Assembly (NCBI RefSeq): GCF_000582785.1
Contig: NZ_HG931173.1
Span: 130,205-184,665 of the forward strand
Direction: 5' to 3'
DNA: 54,461 bases
Source: Candidatus Blastococcus massiliensis AP3
GTDB lineage: Bacteria; Actinomycetota; Actinomycetes; Mycobacteriales; Geodermatophilaceae
Shown: piece by piece, positions 9,886-18,374 of the stretch
Layout: every line of letters begins with the position of its first letter
Position numbering within the stretch: the first letter of the stretch is position 1
The notes under the pieces: model-generated
Databases searched by the model: none
Told to the model about the DNA's origin: nothing
What the model saw: the letters and a program-made list of their open reading frames with translations, nothing else
Program-made: the position numbers and the translations under genes

Positions 9886-10850
9886 CAGGAGACCTCCGCC
9901 GATGCCCGGTCGGCCGGCCGCCGGGGCGGATCCGGAGGCACGTCGGGCCAGATGCGGCCGAGCATGTGCCAGTCCTCGGGCTGGGTGGCGATCGTCTCGG
10001 AGAACGCGTCGGCCACCCCCTGCATGGCGGCGGACACCCGGTCCTTGAGGCGGCCCTCCCCCCGCACCGGCACCTCGGGGTGGATGGTGACCCGCCAGCC
10101 GGACTCGGCGAACTGGCAGACGGCCGGGACCAGGGCAGCGCCGGTCCGCTCGGCGAGGAGCGCTGCGCCCGACGGCATGGTGGTGGGCCGGCCGAAGAAG
10201 TCCACCGGCACCCCGCCGGCGCCGAAGTTCCGGTCGACGAGCAGGCAGGCCACCCCGCCGTCCGCGAGCCAGTCGCGCAGCACCTCGGAGCTCGGCCGCT
10301 CGCCACCGGTCAGCGGGACGACCCGGAAGCCGAGGGTCTCCCGGTACTCCAGGAAGCGGCGGTAGAGGGACTCCGGCTTCAGCCGCTCGGCGATGGTCAT
10401 GAACGGGCCGCCGAGCCAGTCGACGAACCAGGCGCCGGCGGCGTCCCAGTTGCCGCTGTGCGGCAGGGCGACGACGACGCCGCGCCCCTCCTCGCGGGCC
10501 CGGGCGATGTGCTCGAGCCCGGGGAGCACGGTGTCCCGCCGGATGCGGTCGGCCGTGAGGGTCGGCAGGCGGAACGCCTCCTGCCAGTACCGCGCGTAGG
10601 AGCTCATGGCGCGGTCGGTCAGCTCGTCCAGCTCGGTCCCGGACAGCGTCCCGCCGGTGGCCACCCGCAGGTTCGCCCGCAGCTGGCGCACGCCCCCGCC
10701 GTCGCGGCCGGCGGCCCAGCGGCCGGCGCGGTCGAAGCCGGCCCGTGCCGCCGGCTCGGGCAGCATGCGGACCGCCCGCCAGCCGGCCGCGTACCCGACG
10801 TCGGTCAGCCGGCCGGTGAGCCGGCTGCGCAGCCCCGGGGGCTCGGTCAC
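9885..10850 (-). CDS. patA: Phosphatidylinositol mannoside acyltransferase (PatA/HtrB-like)
   Basis: Membrane-associated acyltransferase of the lipid A lauroyl-acyltransferase superfamily; in mycobacteria PatA acylates the first mannose of PIM. 321 residues. ALPHSGNWDAAGAWF carries the H-x4-D-like acyltransferase motif, and GACLLVDRNFGAGGVPVDFFG and VTIHPEVPV are further family blocks. I start at GTG 10850 because it overlaps the pgsA stop as GTGA; the open frame extends upstream only because of GC bias. Position between pgsA and pimA matches mycobacterial PatA. Confidence 0.93.
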   Translation of the reverse strand: MTEPPGLRSRLTGRLTDVGYAAGWRAVRMLPEPAARAGFDRAGRWAAGRDGGGVRQLRANLRVATGGTLSGTELDELTDRAMSSYARYWQEAFRLPTLTADRIRRDTVLPGLEHIARAREEGRGVVVALPHSGNWDAAGAWFVDWLGGPFMTIAERLKPESLYRRFLEYRETLGFRVVPLTGGERPSSEVLRDWLADGGVACLLVDRNFGAGGVPVDFFGRPTTMPSGAALLAERTGAALVPAVCQFAESGWRVTIHPEVPVRGEGRLKDRVSAAMQGVADAFSETIATQPEDWHMLGRIWPDVPPDPPRRPADRASAEVS

Positions 10851-11479
10851 GGCCTCGGCGGGGACGCCGGCAGGGCGGCCCCGGCCGCCCCCTTGCGGAC
10901 GGCGACCATCCGCTGGACCACCGTGATCGCGCTGCCGGCGACCAGGAGGACCAGCGCCACGTGCAGCGAGTACGGGATGCCCAGGCCGGTGAAGCCGGTG
11001 CCCACGAGGACGATGATCAGCCGCTCGGTGCGCTCGACGATGCCGACGTCGCAGGACAGGCCGACCCCCTCGGCCCGCGCCTTGATGTAGCTGGTGAGCA
11101 CGCCGAGCACGAGGCAGATCAGCGACAGCAGCACGAACAGCCGGTTGTCCCCCTCGCCGGAGAACCACCAGGCCAGCGCGGCGAAGATCGCGGCGTCGGC
11201 GGCGCGGTCGCCCACCGAGTCCAGGACCGCGCCGAACACCGAGCCGCCGCCCCGGGCGCGGGCCAGCGCACCGTCGAGCATGTCCAGCATCACGAACATC
11301 CAGACGGCGAAGGCGCCCCAGAACAGCTCGCCGTTGCCGATCAGGAACACGGCGGAGACGACCGCGCCGAGGGTGCCCGTGACCGTCACCATGTCGGGGG
11401 TGACCCCGGCGCGCAGGAGCGCGGGGACGACCGGGGCGACGACCTTGGCGACCACCGGCCGGGCGTTGACGCCGAGCAT
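10847..11479 (-). CDS. pgsA: Phosphatidylinositol phosphate synthase (CDP-alcohol phosphotransferase)
   Basis: Integral membrane enzyme of about 210 residues that joins CDP-diacylglycerol to inositol phosphate, giving the precursor of phosphatidylinositol and PIMs. The CDP-alcohol phosphotransferase signature D-x2-DG-x2-AR-x8-G-x3-D-x3-D is complete at about residues 66-91, between hydrophobic helices. GVTPDMVTVTGTLGAVVSA precedes it as usual. The ATG at 11479 shares one base with the stop of the HIT gene (TGATG). Named pgsA following the mycobacterial gene in the same place; a phosphatidylglycerophosphate synthase is less likely given patA and pimA. Confidence 0.94.
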   Translation of the reverse strand: MLGVNARPVVAKVVAPVVPALLRAGVTPDMVTVTGTLGAVVSAVFLIGNGELFWGAFAVWMFVMLDMLDGALARARGGGSVFGAVLDSVGDRAADAAIFAALAWWFSGEGDNRLFVLLSLICLVLGVLTSYIKARAEGVGLSCDVGIVERTERLIIVLVGTGFTGLGIPYSLHVALVLLVAGSAITVVQRMVAVRKGAAGAALPASPPRP

Positions 11480-12021
11480 CAGCCCTCCCTCCCCGGCCGC
11501 TCGGCCAGGTGCTGCTCCCAGGCCTCGGCGAGCAGCGCCCGGGTCTCGCGCAGCACCTGCGGCAGGACCCGGGTGAGCCCGACGACCGGCATGAAGTTGG
11601 TGTCCCCGCCCCACCGGGGCACGGCGTGCTGGTGCAGGTGGTCGGCGATGCCGGCTCCGGCGACCGCGCCCTGGTTCATCCCGATGTTGAAGCCGTGGGC
11701 ACCGGCGACCTCGCGCACCACCCGCATCGCCGTCTGGGTGAACAGACCGAGTTCGGCGACCTCGTCCGCGCTGAGATCGGTGTAGTCGGGGACGTGCCGG
11801 TACGGGACCACCATCAGGTGCCCGGCGTTGTACGGGTAGAGGTTGAGGACGGCGAACACCGTCGTCCCCCGGGCCACCACCAGCCCGTCCTCGTCGTCCA
11901 TCGTGGGGATCACGCAGAACGGGCAGTCGTGCGTGCCCGTCGGCTTCCCCTCGCCGCGGATGTAGGCCATCCGGTAGGGCGTCCACAGGTGCTCGAACGC
12001 CTGCCCGACCTCGTCGCTCAT
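11479..12021 (-). CDS. HIT-family protein, likely Ap4A phosphorylase-like
   Basis: 180-residue histidine-triad protein. The active-site motif [10 protein letters not shown] is at 128-137 with [18 protein letters not shown] before it, and a CPFC pair at 33-36 suggests a zinc site. Mycobacterial homologues in the same thrS-pgsA position act on diadenosine tetraphosphate; I infer a similar dinucleoside-polyphosphate activity here. The start ATG overlaps the thrS stop (ATGA). Being between thrS and pgsA is notable because aminoacyl-tRNA synthetases make Ap4A as a side product. Confidence 0.9.
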   Translation of the reverse strand: MSDEVGQAFEHLWTPYRMAYIRGEGKPTGTHDCPFCVIPTMDDEDGLVVARGTTVFAVLNLYPYNAGHLMVVPYRHVPDYTDLSADEVAELGLFTQTAMRVVREVAGAHGFNIGMNQGAVAGAGIADHLHQHAVPRWGGDTNFMPVVGLTRVLPQVLRETRALLAEAWEQHLAERPGREG

Positions 12022-14087
12022 CCGGCCACCTGCGGCGACTCGGCCGTCGGGTCGGCGTTGTGCCGCCCGGCCACCCAGGCCGCGACCTGGTCCACGGCGT
12101 CGTCCACCGGGACGCCGTTGCGCTGGGAGCCGTCCCGGTAGCGGAAGGACACCGCGCCGGCCTCGGCGTCGGTGGCGCCGGCGATGAGGACGAACGGCAC
12201 CTTCTGCTTGCTCGCGGTGCGGATCTTCTTCTGCATCCGGTCGTCGGAGTCGTCGATCTCGACGCGGATGCCACGGGCCTTCAGCTTCAGCGCGACGTCG
12301 TCGAGGTAGGGCACCTGCTCGTCGGTCACCGGGATCCCCACCACCTGCACCGGCGACAGCCAGGCCGGGAAGGCGCCGGCGTAGTGCTCGGTGAGGACGC
12401 CGAAGAAGCGTTCGATGGAACCGAACAGCGCCCGGTGCAGCATCACCGGCCGCTGCCGGGACCCGTCGGCCGCGGTGTACTCCAGGCCGAAACGCTCGGG
12501 CAGGTTGAAGTCCACCTGGATCGTCGACATCTGCCAGGTGCGCCCGATCGCGTCCTTGGCCTGGACGGAGATCTTCGGTCCGTAGAACGCGGCGCCGCCC
12601 GGGTCGGGGAACAGCTCCAGACCCGAGTCGAGCGCGGCCTGCCGGAGCGCCTCGGTGGCCCGCTCCCAGCCCTCGTCGGTGCCGACCGACTTCTCCGGGT
12701 TCCGGGTGGACAGCTCCAGGTAGAAGTCGGTCAGGCCGTAGTCGGCCAGCAGCCCGAGCACGAAGTCGAGCAGCCCGCGCAGCTCCCCCGCCATCTGCTC
12801 GGGGGTGCAGTAGATGTGCGCGTCGTCCTGGGTGAACCCGCGGGCCCGGGTGAGCCCGTGCACGACGCCGGACTTCTCGTAGCGGTAGACGGTGCCGAAC
12901 TCGAACAGCCGCAGCGGCAGTTCGCGGTAGGACCGGCCCCGGGAGTCGAAGACCAGGTTGTGCATCGGGCAGTTCATCGGCTTGAGGTAGTAGTCCTGCC
13001 CCTGCCGCCGGAGGGTGCCGTCGCTGTCGCGCTCCTCGTCGAGATGCATCGCCGGGTACATCCCCTCGGCGTACCAGTCCAGGTGACCCGAGGTCTCGAA
13101 CAGATGGCCCTTGGTGATGTGCGGGGTGTTGACGAAGGAGTAGCCGGCCTCCTCGTGGCGCTGCTGGCTGTACTTCTCCAGCTCGCGGCGGATGATCCCG
13201 CCCTTCGGGTGGAACACCGCGAGCCCGGACCCGACCTGGTCGGGGAAGCTGAAGAGGTCCAGGTCGACGCCCAGCCGCCGGTGGTCGCGCCGCTCGGCCT
13301 CGGCCATCTGCTCCAGGTACGCCTTGTGCGCGTCCTTGCTCTCCCACGCGGTGCCGTAGATGCGCTGCAGCTGGGGGTTCTTCTCGCTGCCGCGCCAGTA
13401 CGCCGCGGCCACGCGGGTCAGGCTGAAGGCCGAGATGGTGCTGGTGCGCGGCAGGTGCGGGCCGCGGCACAGGTCGGTCCAGACCCGGTCGCCGCTGCGC
13501 GGGTCGAGGTTGTCGTACATGGTCAGCTGCGCGCCGCCGACCTCGACCGAGGCACCCTCGGTGTCGTCCGCACCGCCCTTGAGGCCGATCAGCTCGAGCT
13601 TGTACGGCTCGTGCGCGAGTTCGGACCGGGCGTCGGCGTCCGAGATCTCCCGCCGCGAGAAGTGCTGCCCGGCCCGGACGATCTCGGTCATCTTCTTCTC
13701 GAGGGCCGCCAGGTCCTCCGGGGTGAAGGGCCGCTCGGGCTCGAAGTCGTAGTAGAAACCGTTCTCCACCGGCGGACCGATGCCCAGACGGGTGCCGGGG
13801 AACAGCTCCTGCACCGCCTGGGCCAGCACGTGGGCGGCCGAGTGCCGGATGACCGCCCGGCCGTCGGGGCTGGCCGCGGGAACCGGCTCGACCTCCGCGT
13901 CGGTCTCCGGGCTCCAGCCCAGGTCCTTGAGCTCACCGGTCGCCACGTCGCGGACCACCACGGCGCCGTCGGGGCCCTTGAGCGGCACGCCCGCGTCCTT
14001 GAGCGCCTGGGTCGCCGTCGTCCCGCCCGGCACCCGGACGGATGCAGGTGACCCGGGTGGGGTGGCAGGCTCGGGCGGGGTCGACAC
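12018..14087 (-). CDS. thrS: Threonyl-tRNA synthetase
   Basis: Class II aminoacyl-tRNA synthetase charging tRNA-Thr. 689 residues: N-terminal TGS domain (about 17-80), the editing domain around [35 protein letters not shown], the catalytic core with zinc Cys in [12 protein letters not shown], motif 2 [20 protein letters not shown] and motif 3 [15 protein letters not shown], and the anticodon-binding domain at the C-terminus. It heads a chain of overlapping genes down to pimA. I see no T-box in the 75 bp upstream. Confidence 0.97.
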   Translation of the reverse strand: MSTPPEPATPPGSPASVRVPGGTTATQALKDAGVPLKGPDGAVVVRDVATGELKDLGWSPETDAEVEPVPAASPDGRAVIRHSAAHVLAQAVQELFPGTRLGIGPPVENGFYYDFEPERPFTPEDLAALEKKMTEIVRAGQHFSRREISDADARSELAHEPYKLELIGLKGGADDTEGASVEVGGAQLTMYDNLDPRSGDRVWTDLCRGPHLPRTSTISAFSLTRVAAAYWRGSEKNPQLQRIYGTAWESKDAHKAYLEQMAEAERRDHRRLGVDLDLFSFPDQVGSGLAVFHPKGGIIRRELEKYSQQRHEEAGYSFVNTPHITKGHLFETSGHLDWYAEGMYPAMHLDEERDSDGTLRRQGQDYYLKPMNCPMHNLVFDSRGRSYRELPLRLFEFGTVYRYEKSGVVHGLTRARGFTQDDAHIYCTPEQMAGELRGLLDFVLGLLADYGLTDFYLELSTRNPEKSVGTDEGWERATEALRQAALDSGLELFPDPGGAAFYGPKISVQAKDAIGRTWQMSTIQVDFNLPERFGLEYTAADGSRQRPVMLHRALFGSIERFFGVLTEHYAGAFPAWLSPVQVVGIPVTDEQVPYLDDVALKLKARGIRVEIDDSDDRMQKKIRTASKQKVPFVLIAGATDAEAGAVSFRYRDGSQRNGVPVDDAVDQVAAWVAGRHNADPTAESPQVAG

Positions 14088-14161
14088 GAGAGCGCTCCAA
14101 GGGTGGCGGGGTGGGACGACGATGCGGGGAAAGGCGTCCTGAGCCTAGTGCGAGGGGCCGG

Positions 14162-15277
14162 TCACCCCGGCCGGATATCCAGACCGGCCTGCACCGCGCC
14201 CCGCCGGCCGAGGACCTCGGCGATGCGCGCGAAGCTCTCCGGGTCGGCCGGGACGATCCGGACGGACCCGGCGCCCACCTCGATGCGCAACGGCACGGCC
14301 TCGGCTGCGGTCACGGTGAAGCGGCCGTCGGCACCCCGGGTGAAGGTGAAGCGGGCCGCCACGGAGTCCTCGGTCGGATAACCGCGCGTGGCGTGCTCGG
14401 CGAGGTGGTTGCCGAGCCCGTAGGCGGCCCACTCGCCGTCGATCGACTCGATCGGCTGGACGACGTGCGCGTGGTGACCGAGCACCAGGTCGACGTCCGG
14501 GGAGGCCAGCAGCGTGCGGACGGCGGTCACCTGCGCGCCCGTCGGATCGTCGTCGTACTCCGCGCAGCAGTGCAGGCTGGCCACCACGGCCTGGGCGCCC
14601 GCGGCCCGGGCACGGGCGGCGGCCGCGAGCATCCCGCCGACGTCGGGCACGTCGGCGACGTCCACCGACCACTCGCGGCCGGCCGGCAGGGGCACTCCGT
14701 TGAGGCTGAAGGTCGCCGCGACGTGCCCGACCGTCACACCGCCGACGTCGATCAGCGTCGCGGCCACGCTCTCCGGTTCGCTGCGGTAGGTGCCGCTGGG
14801 CACGATCCCGGCCGCACGCAGGGCCTCGATCGTCCGCACCAGCCCGTCGAAGCCGTCGTCGAGCGAGTGGTTGGAGGCGGTCGAGCACAGGTCGTAGCCG
14901 GCACCGGCGAGCGCGTCGACGATCTCCGGCTGGACCGCGAAGCTCGGATAGCCGCGGTAGGGCCCGCCCGCCTCGGCGATCGGCGTCTCCAGGTGGCAGA
15001 TGGCCAGATCGGCGTCGCCGATCAGCCCCGCGACCGGCGCGAACACCCCGGAGAAGTCGTAGCTGCCGTCCGGCCGGCGGGCACCCTCGGTGAGGGCGCG
15101 CCCCTGGTGGACCAGCACGTCGCCGGTGGCCACCAGCGTGAAGCTCTCGGGGGCGGCCGGGGCGGTGACCGTCACCCGAGGATCGGGCACCCGCTCCGGG
15201 TTCTCCGGTGTGCCCTCCCCCGGCCCGCCACAGGCGGCGAGGAGGAGCACTCCGAGGACCGCCGCCGCCCTGCGCAC
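14162..15277 (-). CDS. CapA-family metallophosphatase-like lipoprotein
   Basis: 371-residue exported lipoprotein: short signal with lipobox LLAAC (Cys at about 16), then a CapA/PgsA-type calcineurin-like fold. Visible metal-site motifs are ATGDVLVHQG, ADLAICHLETPI, CSTASNHSLDDG and VDLVLGHHAHVVQPIE. Relatives are named for poly-gamma-glutamate capsule synthesis, but most actinobacterial copies are uncharacterised and the window has no other capsule genes. Start is GTG with no clear ribosome site. Before the IS inserted, this gene began only 9 bp after the MOSC gene stop, so the IS probably broke an operon or a translational coupling. Confidence 0.85.
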   Translation of the reverse strand: MRRAAAVLGVLLLAACGGPGEGTPENPERVPDPRVTVTAPAAPESFTLVATGDVLVHQGRALTEGARRPDGSYDFSGVFAPVAGLIGDADLAICHLETPIAEAGGPYRGYPSFAVQPEIVDALAGAGYDLCSTASNHSLDDGFDGLVRTIEALRAAGIVPSGTYRSEPESVAATLIDVGGVTVGHVAATFSLNGVPLPAGREWSVDVADVPDVGGMLAAAARARAAGAQAVVASLHCCAEYDDDPTGAQVTAVRTLLASPDVDLVLGHHAHVVQPIESIDGEWAAYGLGNHLAEHATRGYPTEDSVAARFTFTRGADGRFTVTAAEAVPLRIEVGAGSVRIVPADPESFARIAEVLGRRGAVQAGLDIRPG

Positions 15278-15285
15278 GGCGCGAA

Positions 15286-15291
15286 CCTAGA
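15286..15291. repeat. Target site duplication CCTAGA, left copy
   Basis: CCTAGA borders the left inverted repeat of the IS and is repeated at 16355-16360. It fits the NCTAGN target known for IS481 of Bordetella. Confidence 0.9.
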
Positions 15292-15317
15292 TGTACTGAC
15301 CCCGACCGTTGTTGACG
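15292..15317 (+). repeat. IS481-type left terminal inverted repeat
   Basis: 26-bp terminal repeat beginning TGTACTGACC; matches the reverse complement of 16329-16354 at 22 of 26 positions, with the mismatches confined to positions 11-15. Confidence 0.92.
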
Positions 15318-15384
15318 TAGGAGCGACCTCCGGGTCGGGTGTGGAGCTGTCTGACGGCTACCCACTCGGCCACGGAGGTCGCTC

Positions 15385-16359
15385 GTGTCTCACGCTAATG
15401 CCCGCCTGACTCCTGCCGGGCGGTTGATCCTGGTTCAGCGGATCGCCACCGGTCGCCCGCCGGCGCACGTAGCAGCGGAGATGGGCGTCTCCCGGGCGTG
15501 CGCCTACAAGTGGTGGAACCGGTGGAAGGCCGATGGCAAGGCCGGCCTGGTCGACCGGTCCAGCCGTGCCCACAGCCACCCTCGGCGCACCCCGGCGTGC
15601 TTGGAGACTCAGATCAGGATCTCTCGGCACCTGTCTCGCCGCGGACCGGTCGCGATCGGCGCCCACCTGTCGGTGCCGGCCTCGACCGTGGGGCGGGTGC
15701 TGCGCCGACACAGCACCCCGCTGCTGGCCGCCTGCGACCCGGTGACCGGGCAGGTCATCCGGGCCTCACGGCGCAGCGCTCACCGCTACGAACACGACCG
15801 GCCGGGTTCGCTGATTCACGTCGATGTGAAGAAGCTCGGCCGCATCCCTGACGGCGGTGGATGGCGCGCCCACGGCCGCGGAACCCGTCCCGCCGCACGC
15901 CGCAGGCTGGGTTATGACTACGTCCACGCAGCGGTCGACGACCACTCCCGGTTGGCCTACGCCGAGATCCTCGGTGACGAGAAGGGCGCTACCTGCGCCG
16001 GATTCCTCACCCGCGCCGCAGCCTTCTACGCCGGCCACGGCATCAGCATCGAGCGGGTCATCACCGACAACGCGAAGAACTACCGGATCTCCCGGGACTT
16101 CGCCGCCGCCGCCGAAGCGATCGGCGCGACCCGCAAGTTCATCCGCCCGCACTGCCCGTGGACCAATGGAAAGGTCGAACGGTTCAACCGCACCCTCGGT
16201 GCCGAGTGGGCCTACTCGCGCGTCTTCGCCAGCAACGACGACCGAGCCGCCCTCTTGCCCACCTGGCTCAACCACTACAACCTGAACCGGCCACACCTGG
16301 GCATCGGCGGACGCTCACCCATCAGCCGCGTCAACAACGCTGTAGGTCAGTACACCTAG
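15385..16359 (+). CDS. IS481-family DDE transposase
   Basis: 324-residue transposase that cuts and joins the element ends. The N-terminal helix-turn-helix (VAAEMGVSRACAYKWWNRWKADG) binds the terminal repeats; the rve-type catalytic core holds the DDE triad in LIHVDVKKL, RVITDNAKNY and TNGKVERFNRTL. GGAGG six bases ahead supports the GTG start at 15385. The last sense codons and the TAG stop (16357-16359) extend past the right inverted repeat: the element itself has no stop, and the TAG comes from the duplicated CTAG target. Confidence 0.95.
   Translation: MSHANARLTPAGRLILVQRIATGRPPAHVAAEMGVSRACAYKWWNRWKADGKAGLVDRSSRAHSHPRRTPACLETQIRISRHLSRRGPVAIGAHLSVPASTVGRVLRRHSTPLLAACDPVTGQVIRASRRSAHRYEHDRPGSLIHVDVKKLGRIPDGGGWRAHGRGTRPAARRRLGYDYVHAAVDDHSRLAYAEILGDEKGATCAGFLTRAAAFYAGHGISIERVITDNAKNYRISRDFAAAAEAIGATRKFIRPHCPWTNGKVERFNRTLGAEWAYSRVFASNDDRAALLPTWLNHYNLNRPHLGIGGRSPISRVNNAVGQYT
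16329..16354 (-). repeat. IS481-type right terminal inverted repeat
   Basis: 26-bp repeat, inverted relative to 15292-15317, lying inside the 3' end of the transposase gene; it encodes the final residues NNAVGQY. Confidence 0.92.
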
Positions 16360-16360
16360 A
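16355..16360. repeat. Target site duplication CCTAGA, right copy
   Basis: Second copy of the 6-bp target. Its palindromic CTAG gives the transposase its stop codon on the plus strand and the MOSC gene its stop codon (16358-16356) on the minus strand. Confidence 0.9.
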
Positions 16361-16904
16361 GCAGGACGGCGTCCCCGGCCGTGACCGTGCCCGCGCGCCG
16401 CACCTCTGCGTAGACCCCGAGGCAGTGCGTCGGCGTGCGGGTCACCTCCAGCAGCGCGCCGCCCACGTGCAGGGTGCGGCCCACCCAGCTGCGCTCGTCC
16501 TCGTCCCCGTCGAGGGAGAGGAGCAGGTTGGCGCGCGGATCGTCCGCCGTGCACCCCTCCGGCACGTCGCCGAAGGCGGCGCGGTCGATCGCCCGGCGGG
16601 ACACGAGGTGGACCGGCGCGGCACCGGGCCGGTCCTTCCCTGCTTCCAGACGCACCGCCTTCCCGAGCAGGCAGCTCAGTTCCGCGGCGACGTCGTCGGG
16701 GGCTCCCTCGCCTGCGACCGTCGCGAGCTGCGGGACGTCCTTCGCCCGGACCGGTGTGCCGGACCCGTCGACGACGGTCCAGGCACGGTCCCCGACGAGG
16801 CCCGCGGATCCGATCTCGGCGGCAGGCACGGCGACACCGGCCAGCGACCGCACCGGGTAGATGCGGATCTGCTCGACCCGGCCCACCGGCCGCTGCCCCG
16901 TCAT
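16356..16904 (-). CDS. MOSC-domain protein
   Basis: 182-residue protein with an N-terminal MOSC beta-barrel segment (VEQIRIYPVRSLAGVAV, GLVGDRAWTVVD) and a C-terminal MOSC core ending THCLGVYAEVRRAGTVTAGDAVLL. MOSC proteins bind molybdenum-cofactor sulfur or handle sulfur transfer (MoCo sulfurase C-terminus, YiiM, mARC). The usual catalytic cysteine region reads as TPTHCLGVYA. It is compact compared with two-domain relatives of about 270 residues. The stop codon TAG lies in the IS target duplication, so the protein is unchanged by the insertion. Substrate unknown. Confidence 0.82.
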   Translation of the reverse strand: MTGQRPVGRVEQIRIYPVRSLAGVAVPAAEIGSAGLVGDRAWTVVDGSGTPVRAKDVPQLATVAGEGAPDDVAAELSCLLGKAVRLEAGKDRPGAAPVHLVSRRAIDRAAFGDVPEGCTADDPRANLLLSLDGDEDERSWVGRTLHVGGALLEVTRTPTHCLGVYAEVRRAGTVTAGDAVLL

Positions 16905-16914
16905 GACGGGGACG

Positions 16915-17295
16915 CTACGCAGCGCTGCGGCGCTGCAGCCGGCGGAGCTGACCGTCCAGGTACGGGCGGGCGCGGCGCTGCCCGCCCCGGACCGCCATCG
17001 CCTCGTCCAGGGCGACCAGCGCCCGACCGAGCCGCGCTCCGTCCGGCTGCCACCCCCGTCTCCGGCACTCCTCGAGCCAGTCGACGGGGCTGCGATGACC
17101 GCGCTCGGAGTTGCAGCGGCGGCAGGCGGCGACCTCGTTCTCCAGCCAGGACGGCCCGCCCTTCAGCCGCGGGACGACGTGCTCGGTGGTGGGGAGGAGC
17201 AGCGGACCGAAGGCCCGGCCGCACCAGACGCAGGTGTTCCCGTCCCGGTCGACGACGGCGCGCAGCCGCGCGGCGCGGTCGGGTTGCGGCGTCAT
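16915..17295 (-). CDS. HNH endonuclease domain protein
   Basis: 126-residue HNH nuclease-like protein. A zinc pair CVWC (near 23-26) and CRRC (near 60-63) flank the HNH core TTEHVVPRLKGGPSWLENEVAACRRCNSERG, with the first His of HNH in TEHVVP and the Asn in WLENEV/CRRCNSE. C-terminal basic region RRARPYLDGQLRRLQRR. Start at ATG 17295, preceded by CAGGTG. Stand-alone proteins of this kind are common in actinobacteria and mostly uncharacterised; the restriction-system partners that would mark it as defence are absent. Ends 10 bp ahead of the MOSC gene. Confidence 0.82.
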   Translation of the reverse strand: MTPQPDRAARLRAVVDRDGNTCVWCGRAFGPLLLPTTEHVVPRLKGGPSWLENEVAACRRCNSERGHRSPVDWLEECRRRGWQPDGARLGRALVALDEAMAVRGGQRRARPYLDGQLRRLQRRSAA

Positions 17296-17521
17296 CACCT
17301 GCCATGGTCCCCGGTCCTCCCGGACCGTGCCCGGCCGACAGAGTTCCCGCCACGACTTCACGTGGTCGCGCCTTGACTTCAGGTAGCGACTCGCTGCCCT
17401 GATCAGATTCGAGCCAGTTCCGTGTTTGGACGTCTCCCCCCGCCGTGCTGCTGCCGTCACCCTCTCGGCCCATGGCGGCCGGCACCCGCTGTCCGCACCC
17501 GGCGGAGGGCGAGGAACAGAC

Positions 17522-18361
17522 ATGAGGAGTACGACGCGGCTCGGCCGCTGGTCCACGGGGGGTGCCGCCCTCCTGCTGGCGGTCTCGCTGGCGGCCTGCG
17601 GTTCGGACGACGACAGCGGCAGCGACACGGAGGCCACGGAGACCAGCGCCGCCGAGACCACCGAGGCCGAGGGTGGCGACGCCGACGCCTTCTGTGCGGC
17701 GGCCGTCGAGGCCGAGACGACCATCGGCCAGGGCCCGCCGGTCGACTTCGAGGCAGCGACGCCCGAGGAGATCGAGGCCGCGCTGGCCGAGTTCAGCCAG
17801 GACCTGGAGCCCACGCTCGAGGAACTGGAGTCCGTCGCCCCCGAAGAGATCAGCAGCGACGTCGAGTCGCTCTCGGGCCAGGTGCGGCAGGCACTGGAGA
17901 CCGGCGACGACAGCGTCTTCGAGAGCGAGGAGTTCGTCTCTGCCGACGCCGCCATCGACGAGTACATGCTCGACAACTGCGGCTTCGAGCAGATCGAGGC
18001 GACCGGCGTCGACTACGAGTACGAGGGCATCCCCGACACGGTGCCTGCTGGCACCGTCGCGGTGACCTTCGACAACCAGGGCGAGGAGGTGCACGAGATC
18101 GGCATCGTCCGTATCAACGACGACGTCACCGCGTCGGTCGAGGAGTTGCTCGCGATGCCGGAGGACCAGGTCATGTCGATGATCACCTTCACCGGCGTGG
18201 CCTTCGCCAACCCGGGCGAGAGCGACACCACGTTCCTCCGATTGGAGCCGGGCCGCTACGCCGCAGCCTGCTTCGTCCCCGAGGGGACGACGCACGACAC
18301 CGAGGGAGGCGGCCCCCCGCACTTCACCCTCGGGATGTTCGCCGAGTTCACCGCCGAGTGA
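17522..18361 (+). CDS. Cupredoxin-like lipoprotein
   Basis: 279-residue lipoprotein with lipobox SLAAC (Cys26), an acidic Ser/Thr/Glu linker, a helical middle domain (about 54-155) and a C-terminal domain resembling cupredoxins. Candidate copper ligands are His191 (EEVHEIG), Cys250 (AACFVPEG), His267 and Met272 (PPHFTLGM); the H-x4-M spacing is typical but the Cys-to-His loop of 16 residues is longer than in plastocyanin. GAGGAACAGAC precedes the ATG. Only 13 bp separate it from the multicopper oxidase, so it may pass electrons to or from it. Copper binding is inferred. Confidence 0.75.
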   Translation: MRSTTRLGRWSTGGAALLLAVSLAACGSDDDSGSDTEATETSAAETTEAEGGDADAFCAAAVEAETTIGQGPPVDFEAATPEEIEAALAEFSQDLEPTLEELESVAPEEISSDVESLSGQVRQALETGDDSVFESEEFVSADAAIDEYMLDNCGFEQIEATGVDYEYEGIPDTVPAGTVAVTFDNQGEEVHEIGIVRINDDVTASVEELLAMPEDQVMSMITFTGVAFANPGESDTTFLRLEPGRYAAACFVPEGTTHDTEGGGPPHFTLGMFAEFTAE

Positions 18362-18374
18362 CGGCTGTTCTCGG

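Larger units (their letters stand above)
15292..16354 (+). mobile_element. IS481-family insertion sequence, intact
   Basis: 1063-bp element bounded by 26-bp imperfect inverted repeats (15292-15317 and 16329-16354, 22 of 26 positions identical, both starting TGTACTGACC and ending GTTGTTGACG) and flanked by the 6-bp duplication CCTAGA. One transposase gene fills it. Size, family of transposase, repeat ends and CTAG target all agree with IS481. The duplication is perfect and the transposase frame is open, so this is a recent insertion and probably still capable of moving. It lies between the MOSC gene and the CapA-like gene. Confidence 0.95.

Noticed and set aside
11479-13470. Long minus-strand frame joining the HIT protein to a thrS-internal stretch
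   Set aside because: The upstream part is a frame-shifted shadow of thrS; the HIT start at 12021 overlaps the thrS stop and explains the real gene.
16915-17295. HNH protein as part of a defence or restriction system
   Set aside because: No methyltransferase, helicase or other partner gene is adjacent; stand-alone HNH genes are common in actinobacteria.
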